Below the pieces are notes generated by a model. That model was not told the DNA's origin. It made no database searches and saw only the letters and a list, made by a program, of their open reading frames with translations. This document shows positions 8,501-16,606 of a DNA stretch of 64,000 nt, piece after piece. Position numbers and translations under genes: made by a program. The stretch comes from AC-32 sp963755635 (GTDB lineage: Bacteria > Actinomycetota > Thermoleophilia > Gaiellales > Gaiellaceae): positions 1-64,000 of the forward strand of contig CAVWKS010000004.1 of assembly GCA_963755635.1 (NCBI GenBank). The letters run 5' to 3'. Position 1 is the stretch's first letter; each line of letters starts with the position of its first letter.

Positions 8501-8523
8501 AGCGCTAACAGAGAGGGGGCGCC

Positions 8524-8964
8524 GTGACGGTTGAACGGATGGACAACGTCGGCGTCGTCGTGGAGGACCTCGCAGCGACGATCGAGTTCTTTCGCGAGCT
8601 CGGCCTCGAGCTCGAAGGACAAGCCGTGGTCGAAGGCGAATGGGCCGGGCGCGTCACCGGGCTCGGCGACCAGCGCGTCGAGGTCGCCATGATGCGCACA
8701 CCCGACGGTCATGGCCGGCTCGAGCTCTCACGCTTCCTCGCTCCGCCCGTGGTCGCCGATCACCGCAACGCTCCGGTGAACGCTCTCGGCTACCTGCGCG
8801 TGATGTTCGCCGTCGACGACATCGACGATACGCTCGCCCGCCTCCGCAAGCACGGCGCCCAACTCGTCAGCAGCGAGGTTGTCCAGTATGAAGACGTCTA
8901 TCGGCTCTGCTACATCCGGAGCCCCGAAGGGCTTCTGGTCGGGTTGGCCGAGCAAATCGGCTGA
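8524..8964 (+). CDS. VOC (glyoxalase/bleomycin resistance) family protein
   Basis: 146-residue vicinal-oxygen-chelate protein made of two βαβββ modules: MDNVGVVVEDLAATIEFF at the N-terminus and LGYLRVMFAVDDIDDTLARL in the second half, ending with YIRSPEGLLVGLAEQIG. The glutamate near the end (SPEG) fits the usual metal-ligand position. The start is GTG with AGAGAGGGGG upstream. Members include glyoxalases, dioxygenases and antibiotic-binding proteins; nothing here tells which. Second gene of a likely two-gene unit with the DHFR-like protein on accessory segment 2. Confidence 0.85.
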   Translation: MTVERMDNVGVVVEDLAATIEFFRELGLELEGQAVVEGEWAGRVTGLGDQRVEVAMMRTPDGHGRLELSRFLAPPVVADHRNAPVNALGYLRVMFAVDDIDDTLARLRKHGAQLVSSEVVQYEDVYRLCYIRSPEGLLVGLAEQIG

Positions 8965-9165
8965 CCCCGACCGGCGCTCTCGGCCAGCTCGTCGACGTCG
9001 GAGTCGTGCCCGCGGTCACTGACGGTCGCATAAGGAGCGAAGCCTCGGCGACGATTTCGACGCCGACGGCGACCCGGAAGAGAGGATGCTCAGGTCCGAT
9101 CCGCGGCTCGGTCAGCGTGGTCCCGCTCGAGTTGCGGAGCTTACGCGCGACAGTGAGGGGTCAGA

Positions 9166-10089
9166 TTAGGTTCGGAGTGAGAGAACGATCGCGCCGTCCG
9201 CCCCGGCGACGACTTCACGCAGCGCTTGGGCTGCCTGTTCGAGGGGTCCAACGGACGCGATCGGCACGCTAAGCGTGCCGTTGGCCAGCAGCTCCGCGAG
9301 GGCCGACAGCTGCCGACCATCCGGCCGGACGTAGATGTCGGAGACGGCGATGCCCCGTTCCTCCGGCGGCGGGTCGCCCGTGATCGTGGCGAGGCGGCTG
9401 CCGTCGGCAACCGCCTGCAGAGTGGTGGCCGCCTGCCCGCGGGCGGCGTTGACGGCCTTGGGCGCGCCGCCGCCGGTGAGCTCCCGAACGAACGCTGGCC
9501 AGTCGTCGTGGTAGTCGAGCACCTCCGACGCGCCGTAATCGCGGATGCGCTCGGCCTTCTTCGCGCTCGCGGTCGCGATCACGCGCGCGCCGCGAGCCGC
9601 GGCGAGCTGGACGAGCAGGCCACCGGTGACCCCGCCGGCTCCGTTGACGACAACCCAGCCGCCCCTCTCGATCCCGAGTGCCTCATCGAGTACCTGAGCG
9701 GCAGTCAGCGCCGGAATGGGAAAGGCTGCGCTTGCTTCCCATGACGCCTCCGGCGGCCGGATCGCGACGCTCGTCGCCGGCGCGAGCAGCTTCTCCGCCC
9801 ACGTCCCGTGACGCCGGAGCGGCAGGGGATGTGTGATCACCTCGTCGCCCTCGCGCAGGTCGGTCACGCCGGAGCCGACAGCAGCGACCGTCCCGGCCGC
9901 CTCCGTCCCGAGCGCCATCGGCGACGGGCCGCCGATCTGCCAGCTGCCGGTCCTGACAAGCTCGTCCCAGTTGCCGATCCCGGCTGCGGCGACGTCGATC
10001 AGGACCTCGTCTGGGGCAGGCGTCGTCGGCTCCTCCACGTCGAACAGCTCGACGGGCCCGCCGAGTGCTCTGATCCCGGCGACTCGCAT
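9166..10089 (-). CDS. MDR-family NADP-dependent oxidoreductase (quinone reductase-like)
   Basis: 307-residue zinc-free medium-chain reductase. The GroES-like N-terminal part includes VLIDVAAAGIGNWDELVRTG and LGTEAAGTVAAVGSGV. A Rossmann domain follows with NGAGGVTGGLLVQLAAARGA and ATASAKKAERIRDYGASEV, where the lysine/arginine residues favour NADPH. No zinc cysteines are present. The ATG at 10089 was preferred because the frame upstream overlaps the neighbouring reductase gene; the two are separated by 10 bp and transcribed together. Substrate unknown. Confidence 0.85.
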   Translation of the reverse strand: MRVAGIRALGGPVELFDVEEPTTPAPDEVLIDVAAAGIGNWDELVRTGSWQIGGPSPMALGTEAAGTVAAVGSGVTDLREGDEVITHPLPLRRHGTWAEKLLAPATSVAIRPPEASWEASAAFPIPALTAAQVLDEALGIERGGWVVVNGAGGVTGGLLVQLAAARGARVIATASAKKAERIRDYGASEVLDYHDDWPAFVRELTGGGAPKAVNAARGQAATTLQAVADGSRLATITGDPPPEERGIAVSDIYVRPDGRQLSALAELLANGTLSVPIASVGPLEQAAQALREVVAGADGAIVLSLRT

Positions 10090-10099
10090 CGGTCCGGCG

Positions 10100-10834
10100 C
10101 TAGTCGGCGCCGACCTCGAGCACGACCTTGCCACGTTTCCCGCGGGCCGCGACTCGCTCGAACGCCGCCCGGGCATCCGTGAGCGGAAAGACCGAGTCGA
10201 CCTCCGTGCGAAGCTCGCCTGCGTCCACGAGCTCTGTCAACTCCCGCAGCTGCTCATGATCGGGTTCGACGATGAAATAGGTCGCGTCCGGCATCTCCTC
10301 TGCGATCGTGACCACGCGCTCGCCGGCGGGAACCTCGCCGCCGCGAGTGTCGAAGACGAGATCGGCCGGCCCGCTCTCCACGACCACTGCTCCGGCGTGT
10401 CGCGCAAGCTGGACTGCGATGTGCCCAACCCCGCCCGAGGCACCCGTGACCAGCACCCGCTCGCCGCGGGCGAGTCGCCCGTGCACAAACAGTGCTTGCC
10501 AGGCGGTCAGTCCGCCCATCGGCAGGGCTGCCGCCTCGACATGGCTCAGACGCAAGGGCTTCGGTGCAAGCACATCGGCTGGGACGACGGCGTACTCGGC
10601 GGCCACGCCGTCGCGATCGAAAGGCGTGAGCGCATATACCTCGTCACCGCTGTCGGCGACGACGCCCGAAAGCTCGTAAGAGGGAATCGCCGGCAGTCGA
10701 TCGACGGGCCACTCCAGCTCGTCACGTGTGATCGCTGCCGCGTGCACGCGCACCAGCACCTCGCCTGGACCCGGCGACGGCGTCTCGATCTCCTCAACCT
10801 TCAAGCCGTCAGCGTGCAGCCGTACCGCTAGCAC
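10100..10834 (-). CDS. Compact MDR-family oxidoreductase
   Basis: 244-residue MDR reductase, 55-60 residues shorter than its relatives. The N-terminal catalytic domain is complete (MLAVRLHADGLKVEEIETP; VHAAAITRDELEWPVD; IPSYELSGVV) and the glycine-rich VTGASGGVGHIAVQLARHAGA is present. The text then jumps from AGAVVV straight to ADLVFDTRGGE, omitting the βα unit that normally binds the adenosine phosphate. The C-terminal part RVVTIAEE...YFIVEPDHEQL is normal. The start is GTG after GGGGAGGGA. First gene of a pair with the downstream quinone reductase. It may be a pared-down enzyme or a non-catalytic relic kept in frame. Confidence 0.78.
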   Translation of the reverse strand: MLAVRLHADGLKVEEIETPSPGPGEVLVRVHAAAITRDELEWPVDRLPAIPSYELSGVVADSGDEVYALTPFDRDGVAAEYAVVPADVLAPKPLRLSHVEAAALPMGGLTAWQALFVHGRLARGERVLVTGASGGVGHIAVQLARHAGAVVVESGPADLVFDTRGGEVPAGERVVTIAEEMPDATYFIVEPDHEQLRELTELVDAGELRTEVDSVFPLTDARAAFERVAARGKRGKVVLEVGAD

Positions 10835-10965
10835 GTCCCTCCCCTGCGCCCGCTGGACTTCGTTCCTCAGGAGATCTTGTCATTTACCAACCCTCCTGCT
10901 CGGAGGCGTCGCCTGCGCGAGCGTTCTCTCCTCTGAGGCACCCCGCTTGCACCACCCAGATCAAA

Positions 10966-10984
10966 GGGAACACTGAGGGAACAC
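10966..10984 (+). repeat. Arm-type direct repeat GGGAACAC, copy B
   Basis: Two perfect GGGAACAC units with 11-bp period; the second begins 125 bp before the tRNA fragment at 11102. Confidence 0.75.
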
Positions 10985-11101
10985 CAACGCGGGCAACCGC
11001 GTCTTCCCGCGGTCACTCGTCTTCGGGCGATTCCTGCGTCTTGCGCGGCTTTCGTGCCCGCGGCTTCCCGGCTTTACCCGCGCTTCCCCCCTCGTTGCTC
11101 G

Positions 11102-11144
11102 ATGGTAAGGAGGGGGTCGACGGTTCGAGTCCGTCAGAGGGCTT
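11102..11144 (+). repeat. tRNA-Thr 3' fragment (att core copy 3)
   Basis: 43 bp identical to the anticodon-loop-to-3'-end part of tRNA-Thr (5114-5156). The preceding four bases CTCG are shared with copies 2 and 5 but not with the intact tRNA, so the identity begins at the anticodon loop. Confidence 0.9.
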
Positions 11145-11147
11145 GAA

Positions 11148-11172
11148 GAAGCCGCTGCAAATCAGCGGCTTC
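11148..11172 (+). terminator. Perfect hairpin after att core copy 3
   Basis: 10-bp perfect stem GAAGCCGCTG / CAGCGGCTTC with loop CAAAT, placed three bases after the tRNA 3' end. There is no strong T-tract. Likely the replacement tRNA terminator or an attP structural element brought in with segment 3; a weaker hairpin with loop GCAAA is at the same place after copy 5 (16655-16673). Confidence 0.5.
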
Positions 11173-11203
11173 GTGAGTCTGAGCGTTGTCGGTTCCGGCG
11201 ACA

Positions 11204-11224
11204 CAAGGCGCACCAAGGTCGCAC
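11204..11224 (+). repeat. Arm-type repeat CAAGG(T)CGCAC pair, left end of segment 3
   Basis: CAAGGCGCAC immediately followed by CAAGGTCGCAC (10-11 bp period). The same element recurs as CAAGGTCGCAC/CAGGGTCGCAC at 14094-14115, close to the right end of the same segment, and a GTTGAGCCG follows both (11242 and 14171). Confidence 0.6.
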
Positions 11225-11465
11225 GGCGCCACGGAACCAGTGTTGAGCCGTTGACCCGCTCTTTAGCTAGGGAGGGGATCGGGGGTTGACGGCGAGATGT
11301 GGGCAGTCAACTCGATGCGATAGCCCTCTGGTCCGGGGGCGGGATGCGCCTTCTAGCTGAGCCGGCTCGACCGGCTCGTTCGGGGCAAGAGCACTCTTGC
11401 CCAGGCCCGTTCCGGAATATTCCCTCACGCCTGCCACGCGAGCCCAGAGGAGCGAGAATCGTCAG

Positions 11466-14000
11466 ATGCATTCCGAACTCCCGATAGGGACGGTGACGTT
11501 TCTTTTCTCTGATGTGGAGGGGTCGACGCGTCTTGTGCGGGAGCTGGGTCAGGTGGCATGGGCAGAGACGCTTGCGGCTCACAGGGCGATGATCGAGGAT
11601 CGGTGCGCCGCGAACGGTGGCCGCGTTGTGGATCGGGAAGGCGACGGAACGTTCGTGGCATTTGCGACTGCGGTGGAGGCGTTGCGTGCTGCTGCCGAGA
11701 TCCAGGCGCTACTCGTTGATGGGCGGCTGCGGGTGCGGGTGGGGGTCCATACCGGGACGCCGTTGCTGACAGAGGACGGCTACGTGGGGCTTGATGTGCA
11801 TCGTGCAGCGCGTATCGCTTCTGCTGCCCATGGCGGTCAGGTGGTGTTCTCGTCGGCGACACACTCGCTGGTGGACGAGGCGCTCCTGCCGGGTGTGGTT
11901 CGTGATTTGGGCGAGCATCGCTTGAAGGATCTGGCGGCGCCGGAGCGGCTGTTTCAGCTTGGTGATGGTGCGTTTCCTGCGCTTCATAGCTTGCCGAGCA
12001 CGAACTTGCCGGTGCCGGCGACCGCGTTCCTGGGTCGAAGAGACGAGCTGGACGAGCTAATCGCGCTCCTCGAGGCCCGGGACAGTCGGCTGGTGACGCT
12101 GACTGGCGCGGGAGGAACCGGGAAGACACGGCTTGCACTAGAAGCGGCGGCGGAGGTCTCTGACGCGTATTCGGACGGCGTGTGGTGGATCTCGCTAGCC
12201 CCGATTCACGACGCTGCCTCGGTGTCGCCGGCCGTCGCACAGACGCTGGGTGTTGTCGAGGAGCAGTCTCGACCGCTGCTCGATGCTCTCGCTGATCGCG
12301 TCGCGGGTCGTCGGATGCTGCTGCTGTTCGACAACGCCGAACACCTCCTGCCTGGCGTGGCTGCCGAGATGTCCGCGTTGGTGACCGCCTGCCCAACTCT
12401 GCAGCTGCTGGTGACGAGTCGTGAGCGCCTTCAGCTTGCCGCTGAAGCAGCGTTTCCTGTTCCGCCGCTTTCACGTCCGGATGGGGAGCGGTTGTTTCTC
12501 GCCCGGGCGCGCGCCGCGGGTGTCCGGCTGCGCCGGGATGAGACGGTCTCAGACCTCTGTGCTCGGCTGGATGAGCTGCCTCTCGCCCTTGAGCTTGCGG
12601 CTGCCCGAACGGTCGTGTTCACGCCGGGGCAACTACTCGAGCGGCTCGGGCAGCGCTTGGACTTGCTCAAGGGCAGTCGTGACGCCGACCCACGCCAGCT
12701 AACGCTACGCGCAACCATCGACTGGTCATACGAGCTGCTCTCACATGAGGAGCAGCAGCTCTTCGCCGCGCTGGCTGTCTTCAGCAACGGCTGCACATAC
12801 GAAGCGGCAGAGGCGATTGCCGGCGCTGATGTGGATACGGCCCAGTCGCTGCTCGACAAGAGCCTCCTGCGCCGCCGCGACTCCGACACTGGCGTGCGCT
12901 ACTGGATGCTGACCACGATCAACGAGTATGCGCTGGAGAAACTCGCGCTCCGCGCCGAGCTGAGCGAGCTGCAGCGCCGCCATGCCGAGTGGTACCGCGA
13001 CCAAGCCGCCGCCGTAATCGGCATCCCCGGACCACATAATCCCCGCGCCGCGAGCACCCAGGACCTCGAGCGCTTCCGCGACGACTATGACAATGCCCGC
13101 GCCGCGCTCAACTGGGCCTGGCGCGCAAACGAAGACGAGCTTGCAATCGAAATCGGCATAGCCTGCTGTCGCTACTGGCTCGGCGCCGGCTCGTTCCACG
13201 ACGCCAATGCCTGGCTCCAGACCGCACTCCCCAAGATCGCCGCCCTTCCAGCACACACGAAACTCCATGCTCTCCAGGTTGCAGGCTTGCTCGCTTTTTT
13301 TGTCCTAGCCGACACGGACCGGGCAGACGAGCTCTGGGCGCAAGCAGCCGTGATCGCGAACGAGCTCGATCTCGCCGACGATGCCGCCTGGCTCGACCAG
13401 CTGTGTGCCGCCGTCGCTTGGGACCGCGGCGACATTCAAACTGCGATCGCGACGAACGAACGGCTGTTGGCATTCCACCAGGAGCGCGGAAACCGACTCG
13501 CGATTGCGGGCACCCTGCACTTGCTGGGCGAACACAGGCGCGACCTAGGCGAATACGAACAAGCCGAGCGTCAGTTGCGCGCCGCGGATTCGATCTACCG
13601 CGAACTCGGCGACGACAGTGGCCTCGCCAACAACTCACACAGCCTCGCCGACCTCGCCCTCGACCGCGGGGACTACACCGAAGCCATCAACCTCTACCAC
13701 ATCACGCTCACCGATCACGCCGATGGATCCGGCCGAATCCCCGCCTATTGTCTCGCAGGCATAGCAAGCGCACTCGCGGCCACCGGTCACGACACCGAAG
13801 CAGCAGTCCTCTGGGGTGCGACCTGCAATGCCGAGCAAGAACTTGGTTTCCGAATGCTGAGTAGCGAACGGAAGCGCTACGAAACACACCTCGCCCGCCT
13901 CGAAGGCAGCGAAGCCTGGGCGCACGGACGAACCCTCAGCCTCGAACAAGCAGCCGAGACCCTCAGCAAAATCGCCGCAGTCAGGGCCGACGAGGCCTAG
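11466..14000 (+). CDS. Class III cyclase / NB-ARC-like ATPase / TPR regulator
   Basis: 844-residue signalling protein. Residues 5-185 are a class III nucleotide cyclase domain with the first metal aspartate in FLFSDVEGST (D16) and the second in DREGDGTFVAF. In the transition-state motif GLDVHRAARIA a histidine replaces the usual asparagine. Residues about 190-470 are an ATPase of the BTAD/AfsR-related type with P-loop LTGAGGTGKTRLALEAA, LLLFDNAEHLL as Walker B and LLVTSRERL as sensor. The rest are TPR-like helical repeats. The ATG was chosen as the first codon giving the GTVTFLFSDVEG start; GAGGAGCGAG lies somewhat far upstream. It is the only gene of accessory segment 3. Product is probably cAMP, with the altered residue leaving activity open. 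Confidence 0.88.
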   Translation: MHSELPIGTVTFLFSDVEGSTRLVRELGQVAWAETLAAHRAMIEDRCAANGGRVVDREGDGTFVAFATAVEALRAAAEIQALLVDGRLRVRVGVHTGTPLLTEDGYVGLDVHRAARIASAAHGGQVVFSSATHSLVDEALLPGVVRDLGEHRLKDLAAPERLFQLGDGAFPALHSLPSTNLPVPATAFLGRRDELDELIALLEARDSRLVTLTGAGGTGKTRLALEAAAEVSDAYSDGVWWISLAPIHDAASVSPAVAQTLGVVEEQSRPLLDALADRVAGRRMLLLFDNAEHLLPGVAAEMSALVTACPTLQLLVTSRERLQLAAEAAFPVPPLSRPDGERLFLARARAAGVRLRRDETVSDLCARLDELPLALELAAARTVVFTPGQLLERLGQRLDLLKGSRDADPRQLTLRATIDWSYELLSHEEQQLFAALAVFSNGCTYEAAEAIAGADVDTAQSLLDKSLLRRRDSDTGVRYWMLTTINEYALEKLALRAELSELQRRHAEWYRDQAAAVIGIPGPHNPRAASTQDLERFRDDYDNARAALNWAWRANEDELAIEIGIACCRYWLGAGSFHDANAWLQTALPKIAALPAHTKLHALQVAGLLAFFVLADTDRADELWAQAAVIANELDLADDAAWLDQLCAAVAWDRGDIQTAIATNERLLAFHQERGNRLAIAGTLHLLGEHRRDLGEYEQAERQLRAADSIYRELGDDSGLANNSHSLADLALDRGDYTEAINLYHITLTDHADGSGRIPAYCLAGIASALAATGHDTEAAVLWGATCNAEQELGFRMLSSERKRYETHLARLEGSEAWAHGRTLSLEQAAETLSKIAAVRADEA

Positions 14001-14093
14001 GAACCACGGCAGGCAAATAAGCAGAGCACCCTACAGGCGGACCGCTCTCGCCTGGGCTGGCGTGCTCCCGCCAGATAACGACGACGGGCGGCA

Positions 14094-14115
14094 CAAGGTC
14101 GCACCAGGGTCGCAC
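14094..14115 (+). repeat. Arm-type repeat CAAGGTCGCAC pair, right end of segment 3
   Basis: CAAGGTCGCAC followed directly by CAGGGTCGCAC, 11-bp period, one mismatch. Matches the pair at 11204-11224 on the other end of the segment. Confidence 0.6.
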
Positions 14116-14212
14116 GGTGGCGCAAAACGCGACGACTGGCGGCGACCGGCGAGGAGGTCATAGCCGTATCGTTGAGCCGAAACCCGCATGGATCGACCCC
14201 CTCCCCACGTTC

Positions 14213-14251
14213 ATGGTAAGGGGTCGACGGTTCGAGTCCGTCAGAGGGCTT
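14213..14251 (+). repeat. tRNA-Thr 3' fragment with 4-bp deletion (att core copy 4)
   Basis: 39 bp matching the tRNA-Thr 3' part except for loss of GAGG in the 3' anticodon stem/variable region. The T-arm and acceptor parts are intact. The deletion suggests an older or damaged site. Confidence 0.85.
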
Positions 14252-14320
14252 GCAGGCTACAGGCGGATCCTTGCCGAAGTCACCGACGCAATCGCGCAAC
14301 GGAGGAGGTACAACGAGTCC

Positions 14321-14949
14321 GTGAACACTGCGGCCGCCTTTGCCGGAATACCCTCGCCGACGCTCGCGGACCTTCTCGGGCCTGAACAGGTCATGAGCAT
14401 CGCGATCCATTCGCTGTGGGCTCCGGTCACACATGTCGCAGGACCGGCCTACACCGTTCGATGTCCGCCCGGCGACAACCTGATGGTGCATGCCGCCATC
14501 CACCGCGCCGGCCGGGATCGATCATCGTCGTGGATGCCCGCGGCGACGAGGACTACGCAGTCGCGGGGGGAAACGTCTGCGCCGTTGCTCAACGCCGCGG
14601 AGTTGCCGCACTCGTGGTCGACGGGGTGATTCGCGATCTCGCAGAGGTGCGCGAGGCACGCTTCCCGGTCTTCGCCCGCGGCGTCATTCCGATCCCGGGT
14701 GGAAAGTCGGTCGTCGAGCCGCTCAATGCCAAGGTCACAAGCGGAGGCGTCGAGGTCAACGCTGGAGACATCGTCCTCGCCGACGAAGACGGCATCGTCG
14801 TCGTTCCGTCCGAACGTCAGCACCAACTGGCCGCGGACGCCACGACCAGGCTGGCCGCTGAGGCCAACGAGTCGATCGAGGCGTGGGAAGAGACGCACCG
14901 CGCACGTATCGACCAGATCCTCCGCGAAAACGGCTTCCCTGAGACCTAG
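14321..14949 (+). pseudogene. RraA-like / HMG-aldolase family protein, single-base frameshift
   Basis: About 209 residues of the RraA-like family (4-hydroxy-4-methyl-2-oxoglutarate aldolase / dimethylmenaquinone methyltransferase-like). The first part reads VNTAAAFAGIPSPTLADLL and GPAYTVRCPPGDNLMVHAAI. At about 14512 the frame moves to IIVVDARGDEDYAVAGGN, then LVVDGVIRD, the aldolase signature, and GDIVLADEDGIVVVP. One missing C at 14511-14513 would restore one frame. The start is a GTG after GGAGGAGGT. Family members cleave 4-carboxy-2-oxo acids or inhibit RNase E. All landmarks survive on both sides, so a sequence error is as likely as inactivation. Confidence 0.75.
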
Positions 14950-15225
14950 CTCATCCGCCTGAGCGACCGCGTTAATGACCAAGTCAGGTCATGGTCGGGC
15001 GGCCGGAACGAGCATATCGTTGTCCTCGAAAGCTACGGCAGTCGCGCCGCTGCGGAACGTCTCACACAGGCGGCCAGGGCGGAGCGAACGTAGTCCTCAG
15101 CAGCGGCATCGACAGAGCCGCGGCCGGAACCCCATTACCCAGCTCGAGGATCCCTCGGGCGGGTCTTTGTGGACGCGGCGCGGGCGTCATCCCGGCGTCC
15201 AAGAAGATGAAAGAGGTAGCGATTC

Positions 15226-16149
15226 ATGAGTAGGAAAGGTAAGTCCCTCATCACTGCTGTTTGTCTGAGCTTGGTGCTCGGCGGAACGGCATTGGGCGCT
15301 TCGGCGTCCGGCTCGGCTTCGCACGCGAAGAAGGTTTCGAAGTTCTGCGTGTGGGTCGAGGAGCGTGGCGGGGCCGTGACGAAGTACGACGTCAAGACGG
15401 TCAAGTCGCTCAAGCACATGCACGAGGTCTGCATCGTCGGTAAGCGGAGCGCGAAGGGTGCGCAGGGTGCTCCGGGTCCTCAGGGTCCTCAGGGTGCCCA
15501 GGGTGCTCAGGGTGCTCAGGGTGCGGCGGGCGCTCAGGGTGACATCGGCCCGGATGGTGCGATGGGACCGATGGGCCTTCAAGGTGTCATGGGGCCGAGT
15601 GGCCCGATGGGACCGATTGGCCCGCAGGGTGAGCAGGGCATCCAGGGCGATACTGGCCCGACTGGTGCTGACGGTGTGCTGGGCGCTACCGGTGCTACCG
15701 GTGCTACCGGCGCTACTGGCCCGACTGGTCCGGCTGGTGCTATCGGCCCGATTGGCCCGCAGGGTGTCCCAGGTCCGACTGGTCCTGCCGGTCCGGCTGG
15801 GGCGGACGGCGCTCCCGGGGCGGACGGCGCTACTGGCCCGGCTGGCCCGACTGGCCCGCAGGGGCCGTCTGGTCTGAACGGCTCGGTCGTTACGGCGACC
15901 GACTCCACGGTGGGTACCGCGGCCGAGACGATTATCACCTCGGTTCGCTGCCCGGCCGACCACCCGATCGCGCTTAGCGGCGGGTTCGACGAGAGCGGCG
16001 CGACGTCGCCATCGGTGATCGAGTCCAAGCGGCTCGACGCGGTGGTTGGCCCGCCTGCGCTCAACTCGGGCTGGATCGCCAAGGCGACGGCTCAGGGCAA
16101 CGCGCAGCAGTCGGTCACGCTGACCGTCTACGCATACTGCGCGGCGTAG
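15226..16149 (+). CDS. Secreted collagen-like (G-X-Y repeat) protein
   Basis: 307 residues. A signal peptide (MSRKGKSLITAVCLSLVLGG, then an A-rich cleavage region) is followed by a 45-residue head with two cysteines. Then come 47 uninterrupted Gly-X-Y triplets (residues 78-218) dominated by GAQ, GPQ, GAT, GPT and GPM, and a 90-residue C-terminal domain with two cysteines that begins NGSVVTATDSTVGTAAET. The product should be exported and form a triple-helical stalk with a globular end, as in bacterial collagen-like adhesins. The start has AAAGAGGTAG upstream and a terminator follows. It is the last gene of accessory segment 4. Confidence 0.9.
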   Translation: MSRKGKSLITAVCLSLVLGGTALGASASGSASHAKKVSKFCVWVEERGGAVTKYDVKTVKSLKHMHEVCIVGKRSAKGAQGAPGPQGPQGAQGAQGAQGAAGAQGDIGPDGAMGPMGLQGVMGPSGPMGPIGPQGEQGIQGDTGPTGADGVLGATGATGATGATGPTGPAGAIGPIGPQGVPGPTGPAGPAGADGAPGADGATGPAGPTGPQGPSGLNGSVVTATDSTVGTAAETIITSVRCPADHPIALSGGFDESGATSPSVIESKRLDAVVGPPALNSGWIAKATAQGNAQQSVTLTVYAYCAA

Positions 16150-16168
16150 GGAAACACGACGGCTGGAG

Positions 16169-16193
16169 GAGGCTCGCTACGGCGGGCCTCTTT
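16169..16193 (+). terminator. Rho-independent terminator of the collagen-like gene
   Basis: 9-bp stem GAGGCTCGC / GCGGGCCTC (one G-T pair) with a TACG loop, followed by TTT, 20 bases after the stop codon. Confidence 0.75.
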
Positions 16194-16266
16194 CGCTTTG
16201 GCGGGATCTTGCTTTCGCGGCGGCTCTCTCCAGCGTCGGCTGCATCAGTGCCGATCCCACGCCCCG

Positions 16267-16413
16267 GACAAGATCGCCTTCTACGGCGCCGGGTGGCAGA
16301 TCCCCGCCGAAAACCTCGCCGCCCACCTCGCCGGCCGGGAGCCCGGCGATGTCGAGGCGCGCTGGGAAGAGCTCGTCCCTCCGTATCAGAAGCTGGCAGC
16401 CAATGTCAGCTAG
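16267..16413 (+). pseudogene. Possible C-terminal gene remnant
   Basis: A 48-residue stretch with protein-like composition (ends WEELVPPYQKLAANVS) and no start codon or ribosome binding site of its own. The frame continues upstream into low-quality sequence. I do not recognise the family. It lies between the collagen-like gene and the right end of segment 4, where debris of earlier genes would be expected. Confidence 0.25.
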
Positions 16414-16470
16414 GGCGTTGGGGCCGGGCTTACCGAGCGCGCGCTCGCCCGAGATGTTCGGCGATCCCAA

Positions 16471-16489
16471 GGGAACACTCAGGGAACAC
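16471..16489 (+). repeat. Arm-type direct repeat GGGAACAC, copy C
   Basis: Two perfect GGGAACAC units, 11-bp period; the second starts 125 bp before the tRNA fragment at 16607, the same spacing as copies A and B. Confidence 0.75.
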
Positions 16490-16606
16490 CACCGCGGGCA
16501 CGAGCGTCCACGCGCGGTTAGTCGTCTTCGGCCGATTCTTTGGACTTGCCGGATCTTCGTGCCCGCGACTTCCCGCCCTTGCCCGCGGTTCCCGCTCCGT
16601 CGCTCG

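Larger units (their letters stand above)
10835..11465. other. Junction between accessory segments 2 and 3, no gene
   Basis: Non-coding stretch holding the GGGAACAC repeat pair (10966-10984), the conserved 117-bp spacer, the tRNA fragment (11102-11144), a perfect hairpin (11148-11172), the CAAGG-type repeat pair (11204-11224) and the leader of the cyclase gene. Small frames that read antisense through the tRNA fragment were not accepted as genes. Confidence 0.65.
14001..14320. other. Junction between accessory segments 3 and 4, no gene
   Basis: Non-coding 320 bases with the CAAGGTCGCAC repeat pair, a GTTGAGCCG shared with the left end of segment 3, the shortened tRNA fragment (14213-14251) and the ribosome binding site GGAGGAGGT (14301-14309) of the next gene. 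Confidence 0.6.

Noticed and set aside
15459..15880. Repetitive DNA that could be taken for a CRISPR array.
   Set aside because: The 9-bp pattern is the coding signature of Gly-X-Y triplets; there are no constant repeats with unique spacers, and no Cas genes.
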